Positions 26,346-34,858 of a DNA stretch of 64,000 nucleotides are shown piece after piece. Source of the stretch: Bacteroidales bacterium (lineage in GTDB: Bacteria > Bacteroidota > Bacteroidia > Bacteroidales > UBA932); contig JAFSJK010000018.1 in NCBI GenBank assembly GCA_017439305.1, forward strand, positions 1 through 64,000, read 5' to 3'. Below the pieces are notes generated by a model. It did not search any database. It was not told the origin of the DNA and saw only the letters and a list, made by a program, of their open reading frames with translations. Positions within the stretch are counted from its first letter, which is position 1. Each line of letters begins with the position of its first letter. The translations under genes were made by a program, and so were the position numbers.

Positions 26346-28772
26346 ATGAATATCCGAATTACGATCCAATACCATACCGAGTGGGGCGAGAACCTGGTGC
26401 TCCGTATCGGCAGGCGGCGTTTTCCGATGACCCCGGATTTTGCCGGCATGTGGCACATCGGGCTGACCGGCCGGAACCTGCGGGACGGAGACCGTTTTTC
26501 GTTCGAGGTGGAACGGGATGGAAAGACGGTGCGCCGCGAATGGCGCGACCACCTGTACACCGCTCCCGCGAGTGCCGTATCCCTGATCCTTCGGGAACGC
26601 TGGATTTCCCGTCCGGCCGATTCCTCGTTCTATTCCGCCGCTTTCAGCGATGTCATTTTCCGTCGTCCCGACGGGGCGTCTTTCCGTCATCCCAGGGCTA
26701 CCGCTCCCAGGAAGGGGAACGTTTCGTTCCGGGTGGCGGCCCCCCAGGTCCGCACCGGGGAATCGCTGGCCCTGGCGGGCAGCGGCCCGCTCGGCGACTG
26801 GAAGGTGTTCCACCTGATGGACGACGGCGCTTTCCCGTATTGGCGCATGTCGCTGGATGTCCATGAACCCTTCGAATTCAAGTTCGTCATCGTGGACACG
26901 GAGACCCGCCGCCCCCTGTTCTGGGAAGAGGGCCCGAACCATTTCTTCGGGGAAGTCCCGGCTGCGGGAACACATCTGTCGGTGGCCGACCTCGTTCCGG
27001 AGTTCCAATGCATTCCCTGGAGGGGCGCCGGCGTCGCCGTCCCGGTCTTCGCCCTCCGGACGGAGGACAGTTTCGGGGTGGGTGAGTTCCACGATATCAA
27101 GAAACTGGTGGACTGGGCCGTCGCGGCCGGGCAGCACATCATCCAGCTCCTGCCCATCAACGACACCACGATGACCCATACCTGGCAGGATTCCTATCCT
27201 TACAATGCCGTCAGTTCCTTCGCCCTTCATCCGCAGTTCCTGCATTTGCCGGACGCCGGTGTCCGGAAAGACGCGAAATACAAGGCCCTGAAGGCTGAGT
27301 TGGAGGCCCTTCCCCAGATCGATTATGAGAAGGTCAACCAGGCGAAACTGGCGCTGCTCCGGAAAGTCTATGCGAAAAGCGGTGCGGAGGTGATGCAGAC
27401 CCCGGCCTACCACGATTTCGTAGCGGCCAATGTCGAATGGCTGATGCCCTACGCCGTCTTCTCGGTCCTCCGGGACCAGAACGGTTCCTGCGATTTCTCC
27501 ACGTGGGGCGAATTCGCCACTTATGATCCGCGCCGGGTCGATGCGTTCGCCGCCGCCCATGTGGACGAGGTGAACTATTATTGCTATGTCCAGTTCCTCT
27601 TGGACCGGCAGCTCCACGAAGCCGTCGCCTATGCGCACGGGAAAGGGGTAGCCCTGAAGGGTGACCTTCCCATCGGCGTGAGCCGCCAGAGCGCGGATGC
27701 CTGGCAGCACCCGGAACTCTTCCATATGGACAGCCAGGCCGGTGCCCCGCCGGATGCCTTCGCGGCCGACGGCCAGAACTGGGGCTTCCCGACTTACAAC
27801 TGGGAGAAGATGGCGGAGGACGGCTATGCCTGGTGGAAGGCCCGGATGCGCAAGATGGCGGAGTATTTCGACGCCTTCCGCATCGACCACATCCTCGGCT
27901 TCTTCCGGATCTGGGAGATTCCCGTTCCGTACAAGAGCGGCCTGATGGGTCATTTCAATCCGGCCCTGCCGTACAGCGGGGAAGAACTCCGGAACAAGGG
28001 GTTCAATCCGGTGGCGACCGGCGATGCCAACGTCCTCTTCGTGGAGGATCCGCGCCAGAAGGACTTCTGGCATCCGCGGATTTCCGCCCAGTACACCGAA
28101 GCCTATGCCCAGCTTCCGGTGTGGCTGAAGGACCGCTACAACGAACTGTACAACGATTTCTTCTACCGCCGTCACAACCAGTTCTGGAAGGAGTCGGCCT
28201 ACCGGAAACTCCCGGCCCTGGTCCGCTCCACGGGCATGCTCTGCTGCGGCGAGGACCTCGGCATGATTCCGGACAGCGTCCCCGAGACGATGGCCGACCT
28301 CAATATCCTCAGCCTCGAGATCCAGCGGATGCCCAAGGATCCCCGGGACAAGTTCGCCGATCCGGCCCGCTATCCGTACAACTGCGTCTGCGCTACCGGA
28401 ACCCACGACACGGCACCGTTGCGCGCCTGGTGGGAGGAAGACCGCGCCCTTACGCAGGAGTATTACAACACGATGCTCCATTGCGGCGGCGACGCACCGG
28501 CCTTCTGCGAGCCCTGGGTTGCCGACCTGGTGATCGGCGCCCACCTGAAATCGCCGGCGATGCTCGCCATCCTGCCCCTGCAGGACTGGCTGGCCACCGA
28601 CGGGGAAGTCCGCTATCCGGGCAATCCCGCCGACGAGCGCATCAACGTTCCCGCCATCCCGCGCTACTACTGGCGCTACCGGATGCACTGCACCCTGGAA
28701 TCCCTGATTGCCAACGATGCCCTGAACGCGCACATCAAGGGCATGGTGGATGCTTCTGGAAGGAACAGATAA
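26346..28772 (+). CDS. malQ: 4-alpha-glucanotransferase with starch-binding domains
   Basis: The 808-residue protein has CBM20-type starch-binding modules in the first 270 residues (GSGPLGDWKVFHLMDDG) followed by a GH77 catalytic domain. Catalytic motifs are FRIDHILGFFRIWEIP (nucleophile Asp), CCGEDLGMIP (acid/base Glu) and GTHDTAPLRAWWE (Asp). GH77 enzymes transfer glucan chains between oligosaccharides; the CBM20-bearing form resembles plant DPE2 and is normal in Bacteroides. No signal peptide, so cytoplasmic. The stop shares a base with the next start (TAATG). Confidence 0.93.
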   Translation: MNIRITIQYHTEWGENLVLRIGRRRFPMTPDFAGMWHIGLTGRNLRDGDRFSFEVERDGKTVRREWRDHLYTAPASAVSLILRERWISRPADSSFYSAAFSDVIFRRPDGASFRHPRATAPRKGNVSFRVAAPQVRTGESLALAGSGPLGDWKVFHLMDDGAFPYWRMSLDVHEPFEFKFVIVDTETRRPLFWEEGPNHFFGEVPAAGTHLSVADLVPEFQCIPWRGAGVAVPVFALRTEDSFGVGEFHDIKKLVDWAVAAGQHIIQLLPINDTTMTHTWQDSYPYNAVSSFALHPQFLHLPDAGVRKDAKYKALKAELEALPQIDYEKVNQAKLALLRKVYAKSGAEVMQTPAYHDFVAANVEWLMPYAVFSVLRDQNGSCDFSTWGEFATYDPRRVDAFAAAHVDEVNYYCYVQFLLDRQLHEAVAYAHGKGVALKGDLPIGVSRQSADAWQHPELFHMDSQAGAPPDAFAADGQNWGFPTYNWEKMAEDGYAWWKARMRKMAEYFDAFRIDHILGFFRIWEIPVPYKSGLMGHFNPALPYSGEELRNKGFNPVATGDANVLFVEDPRQKDFWHPRISAQYTEAYAQLPVWLKDRYNELYNDFFYRRHNQFWKESAYRKLPALVRSTGMLCCGEDLGMIPDSVPETMADLNILSLEIQRMPKDPRDKFADPARYPYNCVCATGTHDTAPLRAWWEEDRALTQEYYNTMLHCGGDAPAFCEPWVADLVIGAHLKSPAMLAILPLQDWLATDGEVRYPGNPADERINVPAIPRYYWRYRMHCTLESLIANDALNAHIKGMVDASGRNR

Positions 28773-29116
28773 TGAAAGACAACGACTGGAAATCCCGCCT
28801 GGGCGTGGTCTATTCCACCAACCCGGACTTTCACTACGAGACTCCCGCAGCGGAGGAGGCGGAAACGCTTCCTCCCGGGAAACAGCGGCTTATCGTTGCC
28901 ATCGACCGGCGGAACCGCGGGGGGAAACAGGTGACGCTCGTGACCGGTTTCGTGGGAACCCAGGACGACCTGAAAGAATTGGGGAAGACCCTGAAGACCC
29001 GGTGCGGCGTGGGCGGAACGGCCAAGGACGGGGAGATCACCATCCAGGGGGATCTCCGGGACAAGGTGGTCGCCCTGCTCCGGGAAATGGGGTATAATGC
29101 AAAACGGGGGAACTGA
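28772..29116 (+). CDS. SUI1/eIF1-like translation factor (YciH family)
   Basis: The 114-residue protein contains the SUI1 core: LIVAIDRRNRGGKQVTLVTG near 45, GVGGTAKDGEITIQGD near 85, ending VALLREMGYNAKRG. YciH-type proteins resemble eukaryotic eIF1, bind the small ribosomal subunit and affect start-codon fidelity. It overlaps malQ by one base and the DUF4271 gene by one base, implying translational coupling along the operon. Confidence 0.9.
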   Translation: MKDNDWKSRLGVVYSTNPDFHYETPAAEEAETLPPGKQRLIVAIDRRNRGGKQVTLVTGFVGTQDDLKELGKTLKTRCGVGGTAKDGEITIQGDLRDKVVALLREMGYNAKRGN

Positions 29117-29817
29117 TGCTGCAGGACGTGTTCAAATCAGGCCGGCTGCTGTTGCCGGACACTCCTCCGGAAGCTCCGGCGCCGGTGGAGGAGGTCCCCT
29201 TGACGGGAACCCTCCTGGTGGTCGCGTCCATCCTGTTGTTCCTCCTGATCCTGCGGAGTTTCCTGACCGTACTGCCTTATCTTCGGGACACGGTGCTCCG
29301 CGCCCGCGGCAGCGCCGCCCTGGAGAACAGTGTCAAGGTGAGCCGGGACCGGAACCTGGTGGCCGCCGTCTTCCTGCTGCCTGCCGTGTTGCTCATTTAC
29401 CGGTACCGCCTCTACGACCCGTCTTTCCTGCAGGGTGTGGGCCCGGATATCCGGCTTCTGGTCATCGCCGGTGTCTTTTTCGGCTACCTGCTGCTCCGCT
29501 ACCTGCTGTCGCGGTGGGCGAGGCCCCGCCGCCGCTATGACGATTACCAGATGGCCTACCGGGCAGGCTACACCTTCTTCATCCTGCTGATGATGCTGGC
29601 GCTCGCGACGGTGGGCATCCTGTACCTGGCCGGTGTTGACGATCTCATTATCAATCGCTTCCTTTTGATCGAATCCGGCGTCATCTATTTGATCTATTTG
29701 CTGCGCCGCGGACAAATTTTGTCGTTATCTTGCAATCCTTTGACAACTTTTTTGTACCTTTGCGGCCTTGAATTGCTGCCGACCGCCCTGCTGGTCGTTT
29801 CGGCGGTGATCCTGTAG
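29116..29817 (+). CDS. DUF4271 membrane protein
   Basis: The 233-residue product has five or six predicted helices (for example GTLLVVASILLFLLILRSFL near 30-50, LVAAVFLLPAVLLIYRY near 80, LLVIAGVFFGYLLLRYLL near 115). It ends in a conserved Bacteroidetes block including NRFLLIESGVIYLIYLLRRG. DUF4271 genes usually precede hemD in Bacteroidales, as here. The function is unknown. Its last 60 bases contain a promoter for hemD. Confidence 0.85.
   Translation: MLQDVFKSGRLLLPDTPPEAPAPVEEVPLTGTLLVVASILLFLLILRSFLTVLPYLRDTVLRARGSAALENSVKVSRDRNLVAAVFLLPAVLLIYRYRLYDPSFLQGVGPDIRLLVIAGVFFGYLLLRYLLSRWARPRRRYDDYQMAYRAGYTFFILLMMLALATVGILYLAGVDDLIINRFLLIESGVIYLIYLLRRGQILSLSCNPLTTFLYLCGLELLPTALLVVSAVIL
29755..29762 (+). 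promoter_or_regulatory. Promoter -7 box of hemD inside the DUF4271 gene
   Basis: TACCTTTG lies within the 3' coding end of the DUF4271 gene, with TTG about 22 bases upstream. The hemD ATG is 74 bases downstream. Confidence 0.55.
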
Positions 29818-29836
29818 GTTAGTGAAGTAACAGAGT

Positions 29837-30580
29837 ATGCCAGTCAAGAACATCCTGATTTCGCAGAACACGCCCCGTGTTCTCACCCCTTATCAGGCGG
29901 TCTCGGAGAAGTACGGCGTGGAATTCGAATTCCGCCCCTTCTTCCTCATCGAGCCGCTGACATCCCGGGAATTCCGCGCCCAGCGGATCAATATCCTCGA
30001 TTACACCGCCATCGTCTTTTCGTCCCGGCACGCCATCGACGCATTTTTCTCCCTGGCGGAGGAGCTGCGGTGCAAGATTCCCGAGACGATGAAATACTTC
30101 TGCACGACCGAGGTCGTCGCGATGTATCTCCAGAAGCACATCGTCTACCGCAAGCGCAAGATCTTCTACGGTACCGGCACTCCGGACAGCGTCATCGCGC
30201 TCATCGGTCCCAAGCACAAAGGAGAGAAGTTCCTGATTACCACTTCGGATTCATCCAACAATGATGCCCTTACCCGGCTTTTCGACGCACAGAAGCTGAA
30301 CTATACGACGGGTGTCTTCGTCAAGTCCGTTCCCCAGGACCTTTCCGGCGTGGACCTGCACGCCTATGACATGATTGTCCTGTACAATCCCTCCGATGTC
30401 AAGTCCCTCTACGAGAATTTCCCCACGTTCGAGCAGGGCGACATCAAGTTCGTCTCCTACGGCCGTTCCATCGTGAAGGCGATGGAGGAGGCCGGTCTCA
30501 CGATCGAAGTCAAGGCTCCGTCCCCCGAGGTTCCGTCCGTGGCCCGCGCCATCGAACTGTATCTCGAAAACCAGCAATAG
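29837..30580 (+). CDS. hemD: Uroporphyrinogen-III synthase family protein
   Basis: The 247-residue protein has the bilobal HemD fold: KNILISQNTPRVLTPYQAVS at the N-terminus, IVFSSRHAIDAFF near 60, KFLITTSDSSNNDAL near 130, DMIVLYNPSDVKSL near 180 and KFVSYGRSIVKAMEEAG near 205. The family closes hydroxymethylbilane into uroporphyrinogen III for haem and corrinoid synthesis. No other haem gene is in the window. It sits in the conserved DUF4271-hemD-rnpA-yidD order of Bacteroidales. Confidence 0.85.
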   Translation: MPVKNILISQNTPRVLTPYQAVSEKYGVEFEFRPFFLIEPLTSREFRAQRINILDYTAIVFSSRHAIDAFFSLAEELRCKIPETMKYFCTTEVVAMYLQKHIVYRKRKIFYGTGTPDSVIALIGPKHKGEKFLITTSDSSNNDALTRLFDAQKLNYTTGVFVKSVPQDLSGVDLHAYDMIVLYNPSDVKSLYENFPTFEQGDIKFVSYGRSIVKAMEEAGLTIEVKAPSPEVPSVARAIELYLENQQ

Positions 30581-30587
30581 CCGCGGG

Positions 30588-30941
30588 ATGGCGGCCACCC
30601 TTCGGAAGTCCGAACGGCTCTGCGGCCAGGTGGCCATCGCAGGGCTGATGGAACGTGGAAAGGGTGGTGCAGCCGGTTGCCTGCGTTACAAATACCTCGT
30701 GAACGAGGGTGCGGAAGTCTCCCGCATCCTCGTTTCCGTTCCCAAACGGAGCTTCAAGCGTGCCGTCAAACGCAATCTCCTGAAGCGGCGCATCCGGGAA
30801 TCCTACCGGCTGCAGAAGGAACTTCTTCCGGTCCCCGTGGACATCCTGTTCGTCTACACCCCCCGCGAGGTGCTTCCTTATGCCGCCATTTTCGCATCGA
30901 TGACCGATGTGCTGAACGCCGTAGCCGAGAGACTGAGATGA
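30588..30941 (+). CDS. rnpA: Ribonuclease P protein component
   Basis: The 117-residue basic protein has [10 protein letters not shown] at the N-terminus and the RNR-type motif [20 protein letters not shown] near residue 60, which binds the M1 RNA. It processes tRNA 5' ends together with the RNA subunit. It follows hemD by 7 bases and overlaps yidD by 4 bases (ATGA), a conserved pairing. Confidence 0.93.
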   Translation: MAATLRKSERLCGQVAIAGLMERGKGGAAGCLRYKYLVNEGAEVSRILVSVPKRSFKRAVKRNLLKRRIRESYRLQKELLPVPVDILFVYTPREVLPYAAIFASMTDVLNAVAERLR

Positions 30942-31177
30942 AACTTCCGAACTGGCTGAAACAGGTCCTGATCTTTCCCTTCGTGCTCCTGATCAAATTC
31001 TATCAGGTGTGCATCAGCCCGTTCACCCCGCCCGCCTGCCGTTTCACGCCCACCTGTTCCCAGTACGCCCTGGAGGCGTTCCGTAAATATGGACCGTTCA
31101 AGGGCTTGTACCTTGCCGTCCGCCGCATCCTCCGTTGCCACCCCTGGGGCGGAAGCGGTTATGACCCTGTTCCCTGA
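30938..31177 (+). CDS. yidD: Membrane protein insertion efficiency factor YidD
   Basis: The 79-residue product shows the family signature: [20 protein letters not shown], then [16 protein letters not shown] and [13 protein letters not shown]. YidD is a small inner-face membrane protein that aids YidC-dependent insertion. The start overlaps the rnpA stop as ATGA, and its stop TGA overlaps the ATG of the next gene by one base. Confidence 0.94.
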   Translation: MKLPNWLKQVLIFPFVLLIKFYQVCISPFTPPACRFTPTCSQYALEAFRKYGPFKGLYLAVRRILRCHPWGGSGYDPVP

Positions 31178-31875
31178 TGCCCAAGAAAGAGAATATCAAG
31201 AAAATGTTCGACAGCATCGCGCCGTCGTACGACAGCCTGAACCATGTGATGTCGCTGGGAATCGACCGCCTTTGGCGGCGTGCCGCCGTGCGGGAGATCG
31301 TGGACGGCCGGGACCAGCAGATCCTGGACATCGCCTGCGGAACCGGCGATTCCACCATCGCCATCGCCCGGAAAGCGTCGGACGGAAGCCGGGTCGTGGG
31401 CACGGACATCTCGGACGGGATGATGGCGCTGGTTCGGCGCAAGGCCATCGACCGGGGCGTGGACTGGAAGATCGAGGTGGAGCAGGGTGACGGGGAAGCC
31501 CTCCGGTTCGGGGAGGGGCGTTTCGATGCGGTCACCTGCCAGTTCGGCATCCGCAACTTCGAACACAAGGAGCGCGGCCTCTCCGAGATGTTCCGGGTCT
31601 TGAAACCGGGCGGCAAGGCCGTTATCCTGGAGCTGTCCGTCCCGGACAACAAGCGGGTGCGGGCCGTGTATGACCTCTATTTCCTGCATGTGCTGCCCTG
31701 GATCGGCGGCATCGTCTCCGGCGACAAGGCCGCCTACCGCTACCTTCCCGCCTCGGTCCACAACTTCCCTTCCCCCAAAGACTTCTGCGGGATGATGGAG
31801 GAGGCCGGCTTCCGCAACGTCCGCTGCAAGACCTTCACCATGGGCCTGTGCCGGATGTTCGTGGGGGAGCGTTAG
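31177..31875 (+). CDS. menG: Demethylmenaquinone methyltransferase
   Basis: The 232-residue UbiE/MenG-type enzyme methylates demethylmenaquinone using SAM, the last step of menaquinone synthesis. It shows KKMFDSIAPSYDSLNHVMSL, SAM motif LDIACGTGDSTIAIA, TDISDGMMAL, then FDAVTCQFGIRNFEHKERGL, typical of UbiE. The anaerobic Bacteroidales context favours menaquinone over ubiquinone. It overlaps yidD by one base. Confidence 0.93.
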   Translation: MPKKENIKKMFDSIAPSYDSLNHVMSLGIDRLWRRAAVREIVDGRDQQILDIACGTGDSTIAIARKASDGSRVVGTDISDGMMALVRRKAIDRGVDWKIEVEQGDGEALRFGEGRFDAVTCQFGIRNFEHKERGLSEMFRVLKPGGKAVILELSVPDNKRVRAVYDLYFLHVLPWIGGIVSGDKAAYRYLPASVHNFPSPKDFCGMMEEAGFRNVRCKTFTMGLCRMFVGER

Positions 31876-31907
31876 TTTGTCCGTCCGGGGTTTTTTTGCT
31901 ACCTTTG
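31876..31907 (+). promoter_or_regulatory. Promoter of the acyl-ACP synthetase operon
   Basis: TTTG (31876-31879) and TACCTTTG (31900-31907) are 20 bases apart, one of the best consensus matches in the window. It begins at the last base of the menG stop. Confidence 0.75.
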
Positions 31908-31936
31908 CGCTCCGGAAACTAAAACCTATTCAGAGA

Positions 31937-33427
31937 ATGTCCAATTATTTCTATGACATGGTCCCCCGCGAGGAGATGGAGCGGATGCCTTATCTGCCCA
32001 CAATGGGGGAATTCGTGGAATGGATGGAGAAGACCTACGCTGACAAACCGGCCCTCTCCGATCTCGCCCACACAATCACTTACAAGGAATTAGGAGAACG
32101 CGTCGCCCGCCGGCGCGCCTTCATCAACGGTCTGGGACTGCCGAAAGGCGCCCATATCGCCATTTTCGACCGTAACAGCCAGGACGCCATCGAGCTGTTC
32201 CTCGCCGTCACCAGCGCCGGTTACGTGGCGATGAATTTCCCGGCCTCCCTGCCGGAAATGGCCGTCATCGGCTCCTGCATGAAATTTGACATCGCCGCCA
32301 TCTTCGTCCGCGAGGAGTTCATGCCCCTCACTGCGAAGCTCCAGGGCGTGAAGGTCCTGCCGGCCTCCTCCATCGCCGAGGAGACGGCCCCTGTCACCAT
32401 CGTGGACAAGGAGCAGCCGGCCGCCATCTTCTTCACCGGCGGCACCACCGGCACCCCGAAGGGCGCCGTACTGAGCCACCGTGCGCTGATGCGCGGCTCG
32501 TTCAATGCCATCTTCAAGCCGGGCAAGGTCATCGGCGTCCACCGTTATATCGCCCTTCTGCCCCTGAGCCACGTGTTCGGCCTCATCGCCGGTACGATGG
32601 GCTGCTTCTACACCGGCAACCTCATCTTCACCTGCGAAGACATGAAGGGTACCATCGGCAAGCTTCCGATGATCAAGCCGACGGTCCTCGTGATCGTCCC
32701 GGGCATCTGCGACATCCTGGCCGGCCTGTGCAAGATGTACGGCCCGCAGTTCCTCGGCGGCAGCCTCCGGATGATCATCTCCGGCGCTGCGAACGTGCCT
32801 CCGCGCCTGGTGGACATCTTCACCAAGCTGGGTGTCGAGTTCTGCTTCGGCTACGGCCTCACCGAGACGGCGAACCTCACCTCGGCCAACGCCGACGCCG
32901 TCACCCATCCCACTTCCATCGGCAAGGTCTATCCCGGCCAGGAGGTCAAGGTCGTGGACGGCGAACTCTGGGTGAAGGGTGACAACCTTTTCTCCGGATA
33001 CTACAAGGATCCTGAAAAGACCGCTGAAGCCTTCACCGAGGACGGCTGGTTCCGCACCGGCGACCTGATGCGCATCGACGAGGAAGGGTTCCTGTACATC
33101 ACCGGTCGTATCAAGAACCTCATCATTCTCTCCAACGGCGAAAACGTGAGCCCGGAAAGCCTGGAAGAGCCCTTCTATGCCGATCCTTGCGTCCGCGACG
33201 CCATGGTAAAGGAGGACGAGCTGAACGGCGTCCCGGTCATCGCCGTGGAAATCCTTCCGTTCATGCCGGCCTTCGAAGGAAAGCCCTGGGAAGAGGTTAC
33301 CGCGTATATGGACGCGCTCGTGAAGAAGATCAATGATACGCTTCCCACCACCCACCGGATCATGAAAGTTACCGTGCGCACGGAGGATTTCAAGCGCACC
33401 GGCAGTATGAAAGTCGCCCGCGTATGA
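31937..33427 (+). CDS. Acyl-adenylating enzyme (acyl-ACP/acyl-CoA synthetase)
   Basis: The 496-residue ANL-superfamily enzyme has the P-loop-like FFTGGTTGTPKGAVLSH near 175, FGYGLTETANL near 310, and GDLMRIDEEGFLYITGRIKN near 380, with the hinge and catalytic C-domain after it. It activates a carboxylic acid as acyl-AMP. The next gene, overlapping by 4 bases, is an acyl carrier protein, so the acyl group is probably passed to that ACP. I chose ATG 31937 (MSNYFYDMVPREEMERMP), because the upstream in-frame Met lies inside the promoter. Together with the convergent acyltransferase it resembles part of a bacterial ceramide pathway (inference). Confidence 0.88.
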   Translation: MSNYFYDMVPREEMERMPYLPTMGEFVEWMEKTYADKPALSDLAHTITYKELGERVARRRAFINGLGLPKGAHIAIFDRNSQDAIELFLAVTSAGYVAMNFPASLPEMAVIGSCMKFDIAAIFVREEFMPLTAKLQGVKVLPASSIAEETAPVTIVDKEQPAAIFFTGGTTGTPKGAVLSHRALMRGSFNAIFKPGKVIGVHRYIALLPLSHVFGLIAGTMGCFYTGNLIFTCEDMKGTIGKLPMIKPTVLVIVPGICDILAGLCKMYGPQFLGGSLRMIISGAANVPPRLVDIFTKLGVEFCFGYGLTETANLTSANADAVTHPTSIGKVYPGQEVKVVDGELWVKGDNLFSGYYKDPEKTAEAFTEDGWFRTGDLMRIDEEGFLYITGRIKNLIILSNGENVSPESLEEPFYADPCVRDAMVKEDELNGVPVIAVEILPFMPAFEGKPWEEVTAYMDALVKKINDTLPTTHRIMKVTVRTEDFKRTGSMKVARV

Positions 33428-33663
33428 CCAAGGAACAAGTTTTCGACGGCCTGAAGGAAGTCCTCACCGTCCTGCGTCCGCATACGGACCTTACTGGCGT
33501 GGATTACGAGACCGAGCTCGTCCGCGGGCTGGGCATCGACTCCCTCACGATGATGCTCCTCTCCCTCGCTGTGGAGGAAAAGTTCAAGATGCGTTTCCCC
33601 GACGGACAGCCCATGCCCGTCACGGTCGGAGACGTGTGTGAGAATGTCTTGAAGGAGCTCTAG
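33424..33663 (+). CDS. Acyl carrier protein (specialised)
   Basis: The 79-residue acidic protein has the phosphopantetheine site GIDSLTMM near Ser 40 and the usual four-helix pattern. It is not the fatty-acid-synthesis AcpP: it lacks the DSLDxVE sequence and sits behind a dedicated acyl synthetase. Start overlaps the synthetase stop as ATGA. Its stop overlaps the convergent acyltransferase stop in the palindrome CTAG. Confidence 0.9.
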   Translation: MTKEQVFDGLKEVLTVLRPHTDLTGVDYETELVRGLGIDSLTMMLLSLAVEEKFKMRFPDGQPMPVTVGDVCENVLKEL

Positions 33664-34778
33664 AGATCCATCACATAACTGCGGCGCCGTTGGAACGGCT
33701 TCGGGTCGTATTCCCCGAACAGGGACTGGACCTTGTAGTTTTCCTCGAGCTGCGGATTCAGAAGCATCCGTTTGATTCCCAAGCGGATGCAATTTTCATG
33801 GATGTACTTGAACATGAGGACGTTCGCCCCCTTGCCCTGATACTCCGGAAGGACGCCGATCAGGAGCGCCTCGATGGTGTCGTTGTGGCGGAGGGAATGC
33901 AGGATGGGGATGAAGCCGAAGGGGAAGAGACGGCCTTTCGCCTTGCGGACGGCGCGGGAGATAGACGGCATCGTGACGGTGAAGCCCACGAGCTTGTCCT
34001 CCTCGTTCACGACGAAGGCGACGAGGTCCTTGTTCATCACGGGGACGTACTGCTTTACGTAGCCGTCGATCTGCTCTTCGGTGAGCTTGGAATATTCGTA
34101 CAGCGGGGCGAAGGCGTCGTTCAGGACGTGGAACATCTCGCGGCCGCGCTTGGCCATTTCCCGGATGTTCCTGCCGCGCCAGATGTGCAGGCCGTACCGT
34201 TTTTCCACGAGGTCCGCGTACTGGAACATCGGGGGAAGGGTGTCGGGCAGGTCGATGTACCGCTGCGTCCAGTCCACGTCTTTTGTGAAGCCCATCCGTT
34301 CCAGATATTCCCCGTAGTAGGGGAAGTTGTAGATGACGGTGAAGGGGGAGTCGTGCTCGAAGCCTTCCACCAGGAGACCTTCCCGGTCCATGTCGGTGAA
34401 GCCGAGAGGGCCCTTGACCTTGGTCGCACCCCGTTCGCGGCCCCACGCGATGACGGCGTCGACAAGGGCTTTCGCCACGTCGAAATCCTCGATGAAGTCG
34501 ATCCAGCCGAAGCGGACGGTGTTCTCCTTCCATTTCTCATTGGCCTTGCGGTTGAGAATGGCGGCCACGCGGCCGACAATCTTTCCGTCCCGCCGGGCGA
34601 GATACAACTCCCGTTCACAGAAGGACAAGGAAGGGTTTTCGTCGGACAGGGACTTCAGTTCATCGTCCTCGAAGGCGGGCACCCACTGGGGGCAGTCCTT
34701 GAACAGGTCGAAGGGGAAACGGATGAATTGCTTGAGCATGCGCCGCCCCCGGACGGGGACGATTTCGACAGATTCCAT
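33660..34778 (-). CDS. GNAT-type acyltransferase of the YghO / bacterial ceramide synthase type
   Basis: The 372-residue protein begins MESVEIVPVRGRRMLKQFIR, then WVPAFEDDEL, LYLARRDGKIVGRVAAILN and LLVEGFEHDSPFTVIYNFPY, a pattern I associate with the YghO family. A C-terminal GNAT fold includes ALLIGVLPEYQGKGANVLMF. In Caulobacter, a member of this kind is the N-acyltransferase of ceramide synthesis and works with a dedicated ACP and acyl-ACP synthetase, which are the convergent neighbours here. Function is therefore inferred. ATG 34778 was chosen because the earlier in-frame Met falls inside the promoter at 34806-34813. Confidence 0.75.
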   Translation of the reverse strand: MESVEIVPVRGRRMLKQFIRFPFDLFKDCPQWVPAFEDDELKSLSDENPSLSFCERELYLARRDGKIVGRVAAILNRKANEKWKENTVRFGWIDFIEDFDVAKALVDAVIAWGRERGATKVKGPLGFTDMDREGLLVEGFEHDSPFTVIYNFPYYGEYLERMGFTKDVDWTQRYIDLPDTLPPMFQYADLVEKRYGLHIWRGRNIREMAKRGREMFHVLNDAFAPLYEYSKLTEEQIDGYVKQYVPVMNKDLVAFVVNEEDKLVGFTVTMPSISRAVRKAKGRLFPFGFIPILHSLRHNDTIEALLIGVLPEYQGKGANVLMFKYIHENCIRLGIKRMLLNPQLEENYKVQSLFGEYDPKPFQRRRSYVMDL

Positions 34779-34805
34779 AGGTTCGTACACATTGGTTTGG
34801 CAACA

Positions 34806-34813
34806 CAAATATA
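34806..34813 (-). promoter_or_regulatory. Promoter -7 box of the YghO-like acyltransferase
   Basis: TATATTTG on the minus strand lies 28 bases upstream of the ATG. Its TTTG partner, 22 bases upstream, touches the -7 box of the divergent DUF2723 gene. Confidence 0.65.
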
Positions 34814-34827
34814 ACGAGAATTATTCG

Positions 34828-34835
34828 TATCTTTG
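34828..34835 (+). promoter_or_regulatory. Promoter -7 box of the DUF2723 gene
   Basis: TATCTTTG followed by GC lies 24 bases upstream of ATG 34859. No strong TTTG is seen at the expected -33 distance. Confidence 0.65.
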
Positions 34836-34858
34836 CAAAATATAGCGAAAAGAAGTAC

